A stretch of 64,000 bases of DNA. Source: an uncultured Microbacteriaceae bacterium (GTDB lineage Bacteria > Actinomycetota > Actinomycetes > Actinomycetales > Microbacteriaceae). The notes beneath the pieces were generated by a model, which did not search any database, was not told where the DNA came from, and saw nothing but the letters and a program-made list of their open reading frames with translations. The stretch covers positions 1-64,000 of the forward strand of contig CANKXX010000001.1 in NCBI GenBank assembly GCA_947487835.1, given 5' to 3'. Positions 16,614-24,608 of this stretch are shown here, piece by piece; the stretch's first letter is position 1, and each line of letters starts with the position of its first letter. The translations under genes and the position numbers were made by a program.

Positions 16614-18086
16614 TCAGGAGTCGAAGCCGACCCCGAGCGCATCCAGGGAGCGCAGCAGCAGGCCGTCCCTGCCGCCACGCGCGTCCGACCGGGCGACGGC
16701 CCGGCGGGTCAGCGTGATCGCCGGGTAGCGCACGGGCTCCGGCGGGACGGGGATGGGCATCGAGCCGACGGAGCGGAGCCGGGTCAGCTCGGTGGACTCC
16801 CCGCCCAGGAGGTCGAGCATGACCCGGGCGCCGAACCTCGTGGCGGCGACCCCGAGCCCGGTGTAGCCCGAGCTGTAGGCGACCCTGCCGCCCCAGGCCG
16901 CGCCGTGGAACGCCATGAGCCGCGACGACATGTCGATCATGCCGCCCCACGCGTGGCTGAAGCGTAGGTCGGCGAGCGGCGGGAAGGTGCGGAAGAAGTG
17001 GTCGGCCAGCAGCCGGAAGGTTTGCTCGCGCCCGTCCTGAGCGGGCCGGATGCGCCCGCCGCGGTGGTAGACGGCGTCGTAGCCGCCCCAGAGGATGCGG
17101 TTGTCCGCCGAGAGCCGGTAGTAGTGGAACTGCCGGGAGGAGTCGGTGACGCCCTGCCGGCCGGTCCAGCCGATGCTCGCCAGCTGGTCGGCCGTGAGCG
17201 GCTCGGTCATGAGGGCGTAGTCGTAGACGGGCACCGTGAGCAGGCGGGTGCGCCGCAGCAGCGAGGGGAAGCCGTTCGTCGCGAGGGCGACGCGCCGGGC
17301 CCGCACCCGGCCGGCCGTCGTCGCCACGGTCACGGCCCGGCCGTCGTCGTTCCGCTCGAGTCCGACCACCGGGGAGTGCTCGTGGATGCGCACGCCGAGC
17401 TCGAGGCACACCCGGCGGAGCCCCCAGGCCAGCTTGGCGGGGTGCACGAGGGCGACCCCCTCCGTCTCGAGCAGGCCCGCCCGGTAGAGGGGGGAGTCGA
17501 CGACGGACCGGACCCGTTCCGCGTCGAGGAACGTGTAGTGCCCGGCGGGGGCGGTCTCGGCGAGCTCGCGGAGGCCGGTCACCTGGTGCGGCTCGGTGGC
17601 GACGGTCAGCCCGCCCGGCGTCTCGAACTCGGCGTCGACTCCGTACCGGTCGAGCGTGTCGCGGAACCCGGCGAAGTTCTCCAGGCCGAGCCGGTCGAGC
17701 TCGACCCGCCCGTCCGGGAAGTGGCGGTCGCCGTTCTCGGCGCCGTGGGTCAGCGTGCTCTCGCAGAAACCGCCGTTGCGCCCGCTCGCCGCCCAGGCGA
17801 TCTCGCGGCCCTCGAGGAGCACGACGTCGCGTCCCGGGTCGCGCTCCTTGGCGAGGAGCGCGGCCCAGAGGCCGCAGTAGCCCCCGCCGACCACCACGAG
17901 GTCCGCGGTCGTCGCGCCGGCGAGGGGCGCTTCCGGCACCGGGCGCGCGGGGGAGTCGAGCCAGAACGACCCAGCCGCGGCGGTCCGGAGCGCGGCATCG
18001 ATGCGGGCGGGATCCCCGACGGGCCGGGGGCCGTACGCCGGCGGCGGCACGACCGGCCGGCGCGAGGTCCGTCCCGCGAGCGGCAT
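16614..18086 (-). CDS. FAD-dependent amine oxidoreductase (DadA/PuuB-like)
   Basis: A 490-residue flavoprotein of the DAO family. The FAD-binding motif is VVVGGGYCGLWAALLA near residue 65, and the conserved ASGRNGGF is near 105. ASGRNGGF is typical of gamma-glutamylputrescine oxidase (PuuB) and relatives. It would oxidise an amine to an aldehyde. The ATG at 18086 overlaps the stop of a second oxidase of the same family. Upstream in-frame starts were rejected because they lie inside that gene. Position in a polyamine island supports an amine substrate, but the exact substrate is inferred. Confidence 0.85.
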   Translation of the reverse strand: MPLAGRTSRRPVVPPPAYGPRPVGDPARIDAALRTAAAGSFWLDSPARPVPEAPLAGATTADLVVVGGGYCGLWAALLAKERDPGRDVVLLEGREIAWAASGRNGGFCESTLTHGAENGDRHFPDGRVELDRLGLENFAGFRDTLDRYGVDAEFETPGGLTVATEPHQVTGLRELAETAPAGHYTFLDAERVRSVVDSPLYRAGLLETEGVALVHPAKLAWGLRRVCLELGVRIHEHSPVVGLERNDDGRAVTVATTAGRVRARRVALATNGFPSLLRRTRLLTVPVYDYALMTEPLTADQLASIGWTGRQGVTDSSRQFHYYRLSADNRILWGGYDAVYHRGGRIRPAQDGREQTFRLLADHFFRTFPPLADLRFSHAWGGMIDMSSRLMAFHGAAWGGRVAYSSGYTGLGVAATRFGARVMLDLLGGESTELTRLRSVGSMPIPVPPEPVRYPAITLTRRAVARSDARGGRDGLLLRSLDALGVGFDS

Positions 18087-19480
18087 CAGTGCCTCCCGGC
18101 GACCACGTCGGCGATCCTGGCGATCGCCGCGGTGCGCGGCCGGCCCGCGCGCTCGATGCGGTCCGCGGCACCGTACGCGGCGTAGATGCCCTGCACGGCC
18201 AGCCAGCGCAGCGGCTCCGGCTCCCACCTGCGCGCCACATGGCCGACCCAGGGCAGGCGGGTCAGGGCGGAGTCATGGCCGAGGATCAGGTCGGCGAGCG
18301 TGCGGCCGGCCACGTTCGTGGTCGTGACGCCCGTGCCGACGTAGCCGCCCGCCCAGGCGAGCCCGGTGGCGCGGTCGAGGCCCATGGTCGCCGCCCAGTC
18401 CCGCGGCACGCCGAGCACCCCGGACCAGGCGTGCTCGATCCCGGCGCCCGCGGTGGAGGGGAAGAAGTCGGTGAGGATCGCCCGGAGCTTCCGGATCGTC
18501 GCCTCCTGGGTCACGCCGTCCGTGTCCGTGCGCGAGCCGAAGCGGTAGGGCACGCCCCGCCCGCCGATCGCGATGCGGTCGTCCGCGGTGCGCTGGGCGT
18601 ACATGTACACGTGGGCGAAGTCGCCGAGCAGCTCTCGGCCGCTCCAGCCGATCTCGTCCCACACGTCGTCGCCGAGCGGCTCGGTCACGATGAGGGAGGA
18701 GTTCATCGGCAGCCAGGTGCGGTGCTGGCCCGTGAGGTTGGCCGTGAAGCCCTCCGTGGCGCGGACGACGATGTCGGCCGTCACCGTGCCGCGGTCGGTC
18801 ACGGCCGCGTGCGGGCGGATCTCCCGGACCGGGGTGTGCTCGTGGATGCGCACGCCGAGCGCCTCGACGGCGCGAGCCAGGCCCTGCACGAGCCGCGCCG
18901 GGTTCACGCGGGCGCAGTGCGGGTGCCACACGCCGCCGACCGCACCACGCACGGCGACCCGGTCGGCCGTCGCCTGCGCCGACAGAACCTCGAGGTCCGT
19001 CGCGGGCCAGGCCGCCTCGGCCGTCGCGAACGCGCGGAGCCGGCCGAGCTGCGCGGGCGAGGTGGCGACGGTGAGCTCGCCGCCCTTCACGATGCCGGCG
19101 TCGATGCCCTCGGCCCGCGCCACGCGGATGACCTCGTCCACGGCGTCATTGAGCACGCGCTGCATCTCCGCGACCTCGCCGCGGCTGCGGGAGGCCAGGT
19201 AGCGGTCCCGCCCCCCGGTGATGGTGTTCGTGAGCCAGCCGCCGTTGCGGCCGGACGCGCCGAACCCGGCGAACTCCGACTCGAGCACGACGACGTCCAG
19301 GTGGGGCGCGGCGCGCTTCAGGTAATAGGCGGTCCACAGCCCGGTGAAACCCGCGCCCACGATGCAGACGTCGGCGGCGAGCGAGCCCGGCAGCGGAGCA
19401 CGGGCGGCGGGCATGCCGAGCTGCGTCCACCAGAACGAGACGTTCCCGTTCCGGGTCCCGCCGTCCGCCACCCCGGTCAC
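18086..19480 (-). CDS. FAD-dependent amine oxidoreductase (PuuB-like), second copy
   Basis: A 464-residue flavoprotein related to its downstream neighbour. The FAD motif is CIVGAGFTGLWTAYYL near residue 38, followed by FGASGRNGGW. The C-terminal IEHAWSGVLGVPRDWAATMG and GTGVTTTNVAGRTLADL match the substrate/FAD domain. The two oxidases are far from identical, so they probably differ in substrate, for example putrescine against spermidine or a glutamylated form. It overlaps the next gene as ATGA. It starts 4 bases after the aminotransferase stop, so it is in one operon with it. Confidence 0.85.
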   Translation of the reverse strand: MTGVADGGTRNGNVSFWWTQLGMPAARAPLPGSLAADVCIVGAGFTGLWTAYYLKRAAPHLDVVVLESEFAGFGASGRNGGWLTNTITGGRDRYLASRSRGEVAEMQRVLNDAVDEVIRVARAEGIDAGIVKGGELTVATSPAQLGRLRAFATAEAAWPATDLEVLSAQATADRVAVRGAVGGVWHPHCARVNPARLVQGLARAVEALGVRIHEHTPVREIRPHAAVTDRGTVTADIVVRATEGFTANLTGQHRTWLPMNSSLIVTEPLGDDVWDEIGWSGRELLGDFAHVYMYAQRTADDRIAIGGRGVPYRFGSRTDTDGVTQEATIRKLRAILTDFFPSTAGAGIEHAWSGVLGVPRDWAATMGLDRATGLAWAGGYVGTGVTTTNVAGRTLADLILGHDSALTRLPWVGHVARRWEPEPLRWLAVQGIYAAYGAADRIERAGRPRTAAIARIADVVAGRH

Positions 19481-19484
19481 CGGC

Positions 19485-20903
19485 CTAGAGCCGCGCCCAC
19501 GCCTCGGTGAGCACCCCGCGCAGGATGCCCTCGATCTCGTCGAACTCCTTCTGTCCCACGGTCAGCGGCGGGGCCAGCTGGATGACGGGGTCGCCGCGGT
19601 CGTCCGCGCGGCAGTACAGGCCGGCGTCGAACAGCGCCGTCGACAGGAAGCCGCGGAGCAGGCGCTCCGACTCGTCGTCGTCGAACGTGAGCTTCGTGGC
19701 CTTGTCCTTCACCAGCTCGATGCCGAAGAAGTACCCGTCGCCACGCACCTCGCCGACGATGGGGAGGTCGAGCAGCTTCTCGAGCGTCGCCCGGAAGGCC
19801 GGCGAGTTCTCCCGCACGTTCTGGTTGAGCCGCTCCTCCTCGAAGATGTCGAGGTTCGCGAGCGCCACGGCCGCCGACACGGGGTGCCCGCCGAAGGTGT
19901 AGCCGTGCGGGAAGGACGCGTTGCCGTGCTTGAAGGGCTCGTAGATACGGTCGCTGACGATGGTCGCGCCGATGGGGGAGTACCCGCTCGTCATGCCCTT
20001 CGCGCAGGTGATCATGTCCGGCACGAAGCCGTAGGTGTCGCAGGCGAAGAACTCTCCGATCCGGCCGAAGGCGCAGATCACCTCGTCGCTGACGAGCAGC
20101 ACGTCGTACCTGTCGCAGATCTCGCGCACCCGCTGGAAGTAGCCGGGCGGCGGCGGGAAGCAACCGCCGCTGTTCTGCACGGGCTCGAGGAAGACCGCGG
20201 CGACCGTCTCCGGGCCCTCGAACTCGATCATCTCCTCGATGCGGTTGGCGGACCACTGCCCGAACGCCTCGAGGTCGTCGGCGTGCTCGGGGGCGCGGTA
20301 GAAGTTCGTGTTCGGCACCCGGAAGCCGCCGGGGGTGACGGGCTCGAACATCTGCTTCATGGCCGGTATGCCGGTGATCGCCAGGGCGCCCTGCGTCGTG
20401 CCGTGGTAGGCGACGGAGCGGGAGATGACCTTGTGCTTCGTGGGGCGGCCCTGCAGCTTCCAGTAGTACTTCGCAAGCTTGAATGCCGTCTCCACCGCCT
20501 CGCCGCCGCCGCTCGAGAAGAAGACGCGGTTGAGGTCGCCGGGCGCGTAGGAGGCGAGCCGCTCGGCGAGTTCGATCGCCGAGGGGTGCGCGTAGGACCA
20601 GAGCGGGAAGAAGGCGAGCTCCTCGGCCTGCTTGGCCGCGACCTCGGCGAGCCGCCTGCGCCCGTGTCCGGCATTGACGACGAACAGGCCGCTGAGCCCG
20701 TCGAAGTACTTGCGGCCCCGGCTGTCCCAGATGTGGTGGCCGTCGCCCTTCACGATGATGGGCACCCCGTCGCCGTCCTCCATCACCGACTGGCGGGAGA
20801 AGTGCATCCACAGGTGGTCCTTGGCGGCGCTGCGGAGCCGGGCGTCGCGGGCGGTCGCGGGGTCGCCGTCGTGGACGGTGACGGGCGTCTCGGTGGTGGT
20901 CAT
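19485..20903 (-). CDS. Class III aminotransferase, probably acting on polyamines
   Basis: A 472-residue PLP enzyme of the omega-amino acid:pyruvate/putrescine aminotransferase type. The PLP lysine is Lys302 in AKGMTSGYSP. SDEVICAFGR holds the PLP-ring aspartate. FSSGGGEAVE binds the phosphate, and YAHPSAIELAERL is typical of the subgroup. Substrates in this family include putrescine, cadaverine and beta-alanine; neighbours favour putrescine. The ATG at 20903 is chosen over an in-frame start at 21035, which lies inside the Lrp gene. The latter is only 2 bases upstream and probably co-transcribed. Confidence 0.88.
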   Translation of the reverse strand: MTTTETPVTVHDGDPATARDARLRSAAKDHLWMHFSRQSVMEDGDGVPIIVKGDGHHIWDSRGRKYFDGLSGLFVVNAGHGRRRLAEVAAKQAEELAFFPLWSYAHPSAIELAERLASYAPGDLNRVFFSSGGGEAVETAFKLAKYYWKLQGRPTKHKVISRSVAYHGTTQGALAITGIPAMKQMFEPVTPGGFRVPNTNFYRAPEHADDLEAFGQWSANRIEEMIEFEGPETVAAVFLEPVQNSGGCFPPPPGYFQRVREICDRYDVLLVSDEVICAFGRIGEFFACDTYGFVPDMITCAKGMTSGYSPIGATIVSDRIYEPFKHGNASFPHGYTFGGHPVSAAVALANLDIFEEERLNQNVRENSPAFRATLEKLLDLPIVGEVRGDGYFFGIELVKDKATKLTFDDDESERLLRGFLSTALFDAGLYCRADDRGDPVIQLAPPLTVGQKEFDEIEGILRGVLTEAWARL

Positions 20904-20905
20904 GG

Positions 20906-21370
20906 TTATCTCGTTCCCCAGTTGTAGAACTGCTTCTGAAGTTTCAGGTAGACGAACGTCTCGGTGGACCGGACGCCCTCGATGGCGCGGATCTCCTTGT
21001 TGAGGAGGGTGATGAGCTGGTCGTCGTTCTCGCACACCACCTCGGCGAGGATGTCGAAGCTGCCGGCCGTGAGCACGACGTAGTCGACCGCCGACATGGC
21101 GCTGAGCGCGGCCGCCACCTCGGTGGTGTCGCCCGACACGGTGATGCCGATCATCGCCTGGCGGAAGAAGCCGAGCTGCATGGGGTCCGTGACCGCGACG
21201 ATCTGCATGACGCCGGACTCCGTGAGCTTCTGCACGCGCTGGCGCACGGCCGCCTCGCTCAGCCCCACGGCCTTGCCGATCTCCGCGTAGGAGCGGCGTC
21301 CGTCGTGCTGCAACTGCTCGACGATGGCCCGTGAGATGTCGTCGAGCTGGGTGCGGGTCTCCCTGCTCAT
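20906..21370 (-). CDS. Lrp/AsnC family transcriptional regulator
   Basis: A 154-residue regulator with an N-terminal HTH (SYAEIGKAVGLSEAAVRQRV, about residues 27-46) and a C-terminal RAM ligand-binding domain (DIMQ-like QIVAVTDPMQLGFFRQAMIG and VVLTAGSFDILAEVVC). Such proteins form octamers and sense amino acids or related amines. It is the first gene of the aminotransferase/oxidase operon and diverges from agmatine deiminase, so it probably controls both. The mRNA is likely leaderless (see the promoter at 21377-21405). Confidence 0.9.
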   Translation of the reverse strand: MSRETRTQLDDISRAIVEQLQHDGRRSYAEIGKAVGLSEAAVRQRVQKLTESGVMQIVAVTDPMQLGFFRQAMIGITVSGDTTEVAAALSAMSAVDYVVLTAGSFDILAEVVCENDDQLITLLNKEIRAIEGVRSTETFVYLKLQKQFYNWGTR

Positions 21371-21376
21371 TGCTCG

Positions 21377-21405
21377 ATAATGTCAGTGCCGACGTGCTTC
21401 GGCAA
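21377..21405 (-). promoter_or_regulatory. Promoter of the lrp-aminotransferase operon
   Basis: On the minus strand, TTGCCG (21405-21400) is followed by a 17-base spacer and CATTAT (21382-21377). The ATG of the Lrp gene begins just 6 bases after the -10 box. That spacing puts the transcription start at or beside the ATG, giving a leaderless mRNA. The same ~80-base gap must hold the promoter for the agmatine deiminase gene in the other direction. Confidence 0.6.
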
Positions 21406-21452
21406 GCGAATCAGTGGTCAAACCGGTGCTACAGCGACGAAAGGAGCAGCCG

Positions 21453-22484
21453 ATGGACTGGCGCATGCCCGCCGAGACGGCCCCGCAGGACCGGGTCTGG
21501 ATGGCGTTCCCGCGCGAGGGCGCCACCCTAGGCGCCGACCGCGCGTCCGCGGACGAGGCCTACGCCGCGTGGGCGGCGGTCGCCCACGCGACGGCCGACT
21601 TCACCCCGCTCACCATGGTGGTCGACCCCTCCGAGCGCGCCCGCGCCACGCGGATGCTCTCCTCCGCCATCGAGGTGCTGATCGCCCCGCTCGACGACTT
21701 CTGGATGCGCGACATCGGCCCCACCTTCGTGCTCGGCCGGGACGGGGAGCTCGCCGCGGTCGACTGGACCTTCAACGGCTGGGGCTCCCCGGACTGGCGC
21801 GCCTGGGAGCACGACCGCCGGATCGGGCGGCTCGTGGCGGAAGCCGCGGGCGCGCCCGTCATCCCGTCGCTCCTGGTGAACGAGGGCGGCGGCATCCACG
21901 TGGACGGCGAGGGGACGGTGCTGCTGACCGAGACGGTGCAGCTCGACCCCCTGCGGAACCCGTTCACCGACCGGGCCGGGGTCGAGGCGGAGCTCGCCCG
22001 CACGATCGGGGCCGACACGTTCGTCTGGCTACCGCGCGGCCTGCACCGGGACTACGAGGAGCTCGGCACCCGCGGGCACGTCGACATGGTCGCCACCGTC
22101 CCGGCGCCCGGCCGCATCCTGCTGCACGCTCAGGACGATCCCGCGCACCCTGACTTCGCACTGACCCGGGAGCTGAGGGAGGTGCTCGGCGGCAGCCGAG
22201 ACGCCGCCGGCCGTGCATGGGAGATCGTGGATTTGCCCGCGCCCGAGACCCTGCGGGACGCGCGCGGCTTCGTCGACTGGAGCTACGTGAATCACCTGGT
22301 CACCAACGGTGGCGTGATCGCGTGCGGGTACGGCGAGGAGCGCGCGGACGCGCGGGCGCGGGCGATCCTCGCCGACGCGTACCCCGGCCGGACCGTCGTC
22401 ACCGTCGACGCGCGCCCGATCCTGGAGCGCGGCGGGGGCATCCACTGCATCACCCACCAGCAGCCGACCGCGGGTGTGCGATGA
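21453..22484 (+). CDS. aguA: Agmatine deiminase family protein
   Basis: A 343-residue guanidino-modifying enzyme. DDFWMRDIGPTF (residues ~85-96) and EGGGIHVDGEGT carry the acid and His residues of the family. GGGIHCITHQQP near the C-terminus places the catalytic Cys at 332. It should hydrolyse agmatine to N-carbamoylputrescine and ammonia. The ATG at 21453 follows AAGGAG; an upstream in-frame start at 21414 lacks one. The stop overlaps the amidase start. A relative acting on peptidyl-arginine is less likely given the size and neighbours. Confidence 0.87.
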   Translation: MDWRMPAETAPQDRVWMAFPREGATLGADRASADEAYAAWAAVAHATADFTPLTMVVDPSERARATRMLSSAIEVLIAPLDDFWMRDIGPTFVLGRDGELAAVDWTFNGWGSPDWRAWEHDRRIGRLVAEAAGAPVIPSLLVNEGGGIHVDGEGTVLLTETVQLDPLRNPFTDRAGVEAELARTIGADTFVWLPRGLHRDYEELGTRGHVDMVATVPAPGRILLHAQDDPAHPDFALTRELREVLGGSRDAAGRAWEIVDLPAPETLRDARGFVDWSYVNHLVTNGGVIACGYGEERADARARAILADAYPGRTVVTVDARPILERGGGIHCITHQQPTAGVR

Positions 22485-24550
22485 CCGGGCCGGGCCTGAC
22501 CGGACCGGCGCTGACCATCGTCGAGGCCACCATCGCCGACCTCCGCGCCGCGCTGGAGTCCGGCGCCGTCACGAGCGTCGAGCTCGTCGCCGCCTCCCTC
22601 AACCGGATCGGCCGGTACGACCGGCACGGCATCGCGCTGAACGCCGTGCCGGTGCTCAATCCCCGCGCGTTCGATGAGGCCCGGGCGTCGGACGAGCGGC
22701 GGGCGGCGGGCGCGACCCTCGGGCCGCTAGACGGCATCCCGTACACCGCGAAGGACAGCTACCTGGCCGAGGGCCTCACGGTGTCGGCCGGCTCGCCGGC
22801 GTTCGAGCACCTGGTCGCCCGGGTGGACGCGTTCGCCATCGAACGGCTCCGCGCCGCGGGCGCGGTGCTGATCGGGCTCACGAACATGCCGCCGATGGCC
22901 AACGGCGGCATGCAGCGCGGCCTCTACGGCCGGGCGGAGAGCCCGTACAACCCCGACTACCTGACGGCCGCGTTCGGCTCGGGCTCGTCCAACGGCTCCG
23001 GGACCGCCACCGCCGCGAGCTTCGCCGCGTTCGGGCTCGCCGAGGAGACCTGGTCCTCCGGCCGCGCCCCGGCGTCGAACAACGCCCTCGTCGCGTACAC
23101 CCCGTCGCGCGGCCTCATCTCGGTGCGCGGCAACTGGCCGCTCGTCCCGACCATGGACGTCGTCGTGCCGCACACCCGCACCATGCAGGACCTGCTCGAG
23201 CTCCTCGACGTGCTCGTGGTGGACGACCCCGATCCGCGCGGCGACTTCTGGCGGCGGCAGCCCTGGGTGCCGATCCCTGCGCCGTCCTCGGTGCGGCCAC
23301 CCCGCTTCGCGGACTGCGCGCGCCCGGACGCGCTGCGCGGGAGGCGGTTCGGCGTGCCGCGGATGTACATCAACGCGGACCCGGACGCCGCCCGACCCAT
23401 CGAGACGCGGGACTCCGTGCTCCGCCTCTGGCACGCCGCCGCCGCGGACCTACGGCAGCAGGGCGCCGAGGTCGTGGAGGTGGACTTCCCGGCGCTGTCG
23501 AACTACGAGCGCGACCGGCCCGGCGCCCGCTCCATGGTCGAGCGGGGTCTCGTGCCCGAGGGGTTCGCCGACCGCGAGATCTGGGACCTGTCGATCTGGG
23601 CCTGGGACGACTTCCTCCGCGCGAACGGCGACCCGGCCCTCCCCGACCTCACCGCGGTCGACGGGCCGCGGATCTTCCCGGCCCCGCCGGGCGCGCTCAC
23701 CGACCGGTACGGTCCCGACGACATCGACCTCGCCGACTACGTGATCCGGGCCCGGGCCGGCGTGCTCCCGCCCGAGGAGATCCCGGACATCGCGGACGGC
23801 GTCCGCGGCCTGGAGGAGACCCGGCGGCTCGACTTCGAGCGCTGGCTCGATGACGAGGGGCTCGACGGCATCGTGCTGCCCGCGGTCGCCGACGTCGGGC
23901 CGGCGGACGCGGACGTCGACGAGGCCTCGGCGCGCCTGGCCTGGCGCAACGGCACCTGGGTGGCGAACGGGAATCTCGTGTTCCGGCACCTCGGCATCCC
24001 CACGGTCACCGTGCCGATGGGCACGATGGACGACATCGGCATGCCGGTCGGGCTCACCTTCGCCGGCCGCGCCTACCGCGACGCCGACCTGCTCGCCTTC
24101 GCCGCCGCGTTCGAGGCCATCCGTCCGCGGCGCACGCCGCCCCCGCGGACGCCGGCCCTGCCGGGAGACGTGTTCCCCGGCCCGGGCCGCATCCCCCTGC
24201 CGTCCGCTCCGACCGCGGATGCGGCGGGCGCCCGCCTGGAGCTGCGGGCCGAGGTCCGCCCGGCCGTGGGGGACGGCGGGGACCCCGGCCTGGACGAGGT
24301 CACGGCGACGCTCGAGGTGCGTGGGGCGCCGCTGCCCGCGGCGCGCGTGCGGATCGCGGTCAACGGCGTCCCCGTGCCCATCACGACGGAGGGCGAGGCC
24401 GCCACCGCCCGGGTCGCCCTGCCGGCGGAGACGCACCGCCGCAGGCACAGCCCCTGGCGGGAGCCGTACGGCTCCCTGATCACGGCCGTCGTCACCCTGC
24501 CGGGCGGCGCCGTTCTGGGGGCGTACACCGTGGCGGGCGGCATCGCGTGA
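22481..24550 (+). CDS. Amidase-signature enzyme with altered signature and C-terminal extension
   Basis: A 689-residue amidase-signature protein. Lys91 (YTAKDSY), Ser169 (GSGSSNGSG) and Ser193 (ETWSSGRAP) fit the Ser-cisSer-Lys triad, and the 24-residue Ser spacing matches FAAH. The usual GTDTGGS motif reads AEETWSS, and SSGGS reads SSNGS, so the pocket is unusual. After residue ~560 there is an extra ~130-residue domain with beta-strand character (EVTATLEVRGAPLPAARVR). It is coupled to agmatine deiminase by an ATGA overlap. Hydrolysis of N-carbamoylputrescine is an attractive guess, because no AguB-type nitrilase is nearby. Confidence 0.82.
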   Translation: MTGPGLTGPALTIVEATIADLRAALESGAVTSVELVAASLNRIGRYDRHGIALNAVPVLNPRAFDEARASDERRAAGATLGPLDGIPYTAKDSYLAEGLTVSAGSPAFEHLVARVDAFAIERLRAAGAVLIGLTNMPPMANGGMQRGLYGRAESPYNPDYLTAAFGSGSSNGSGTATAASFAAFGLAEETWSSGRAPASNNALVAYTPSRGLISVRGNWPLVPTMDVVVPHTRTMQDLLELLDVLVVDDPDPRGDFWRRQPWVPIPAPSSVRPPRFADCARPDALRGRRFGVPRMYINADPDAARPIETRDSVLRLWHAAAADLRQQGAEVVEVDFPALSNYERDRPGARSMVERGLVPEGFADREIWDLSIWAWDDFLRANGDPALPDLTAVDGPRIFPAPPGALTDRYGPDDIDLADYVIRARAGVLPPEEIPDIADGVRGLEETRRLDFERWLDDEGLDGIVLPAVADVGPADADVDEASARLAWRNGTWVANGNLVFRHLGIPTVTVPMGTMDDIGMPVGLTFAGRAYRDADLLAFAAAFEAIRPRRTPPPRTPALPGDVFPGPGRIPLPSAPTADAAGARLELRAEVRPAVGDGGDPGLDEVTATLEVRGAPLPAARVRIAVNGVPVPITTEGEAATARVALPAETHRRRHSPWREPYGSLITAVVTLPGGAVLGAYTVAGGIA

Positions 24551-24608
24551 CCCGCCGGTCGAGCCCGGAAGACGCCGCCACGCTTGCCCCCGCCGCTACG
24601 GTGTCGCC

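Noticed and set aside
22481-24550. GatA (glutamyl-tRNA amidotransferase) assignment for the amidase
   Set aside because: No gatB or gatC is present, the signature is altered, and the protein is ~200 residues longer than GatA.
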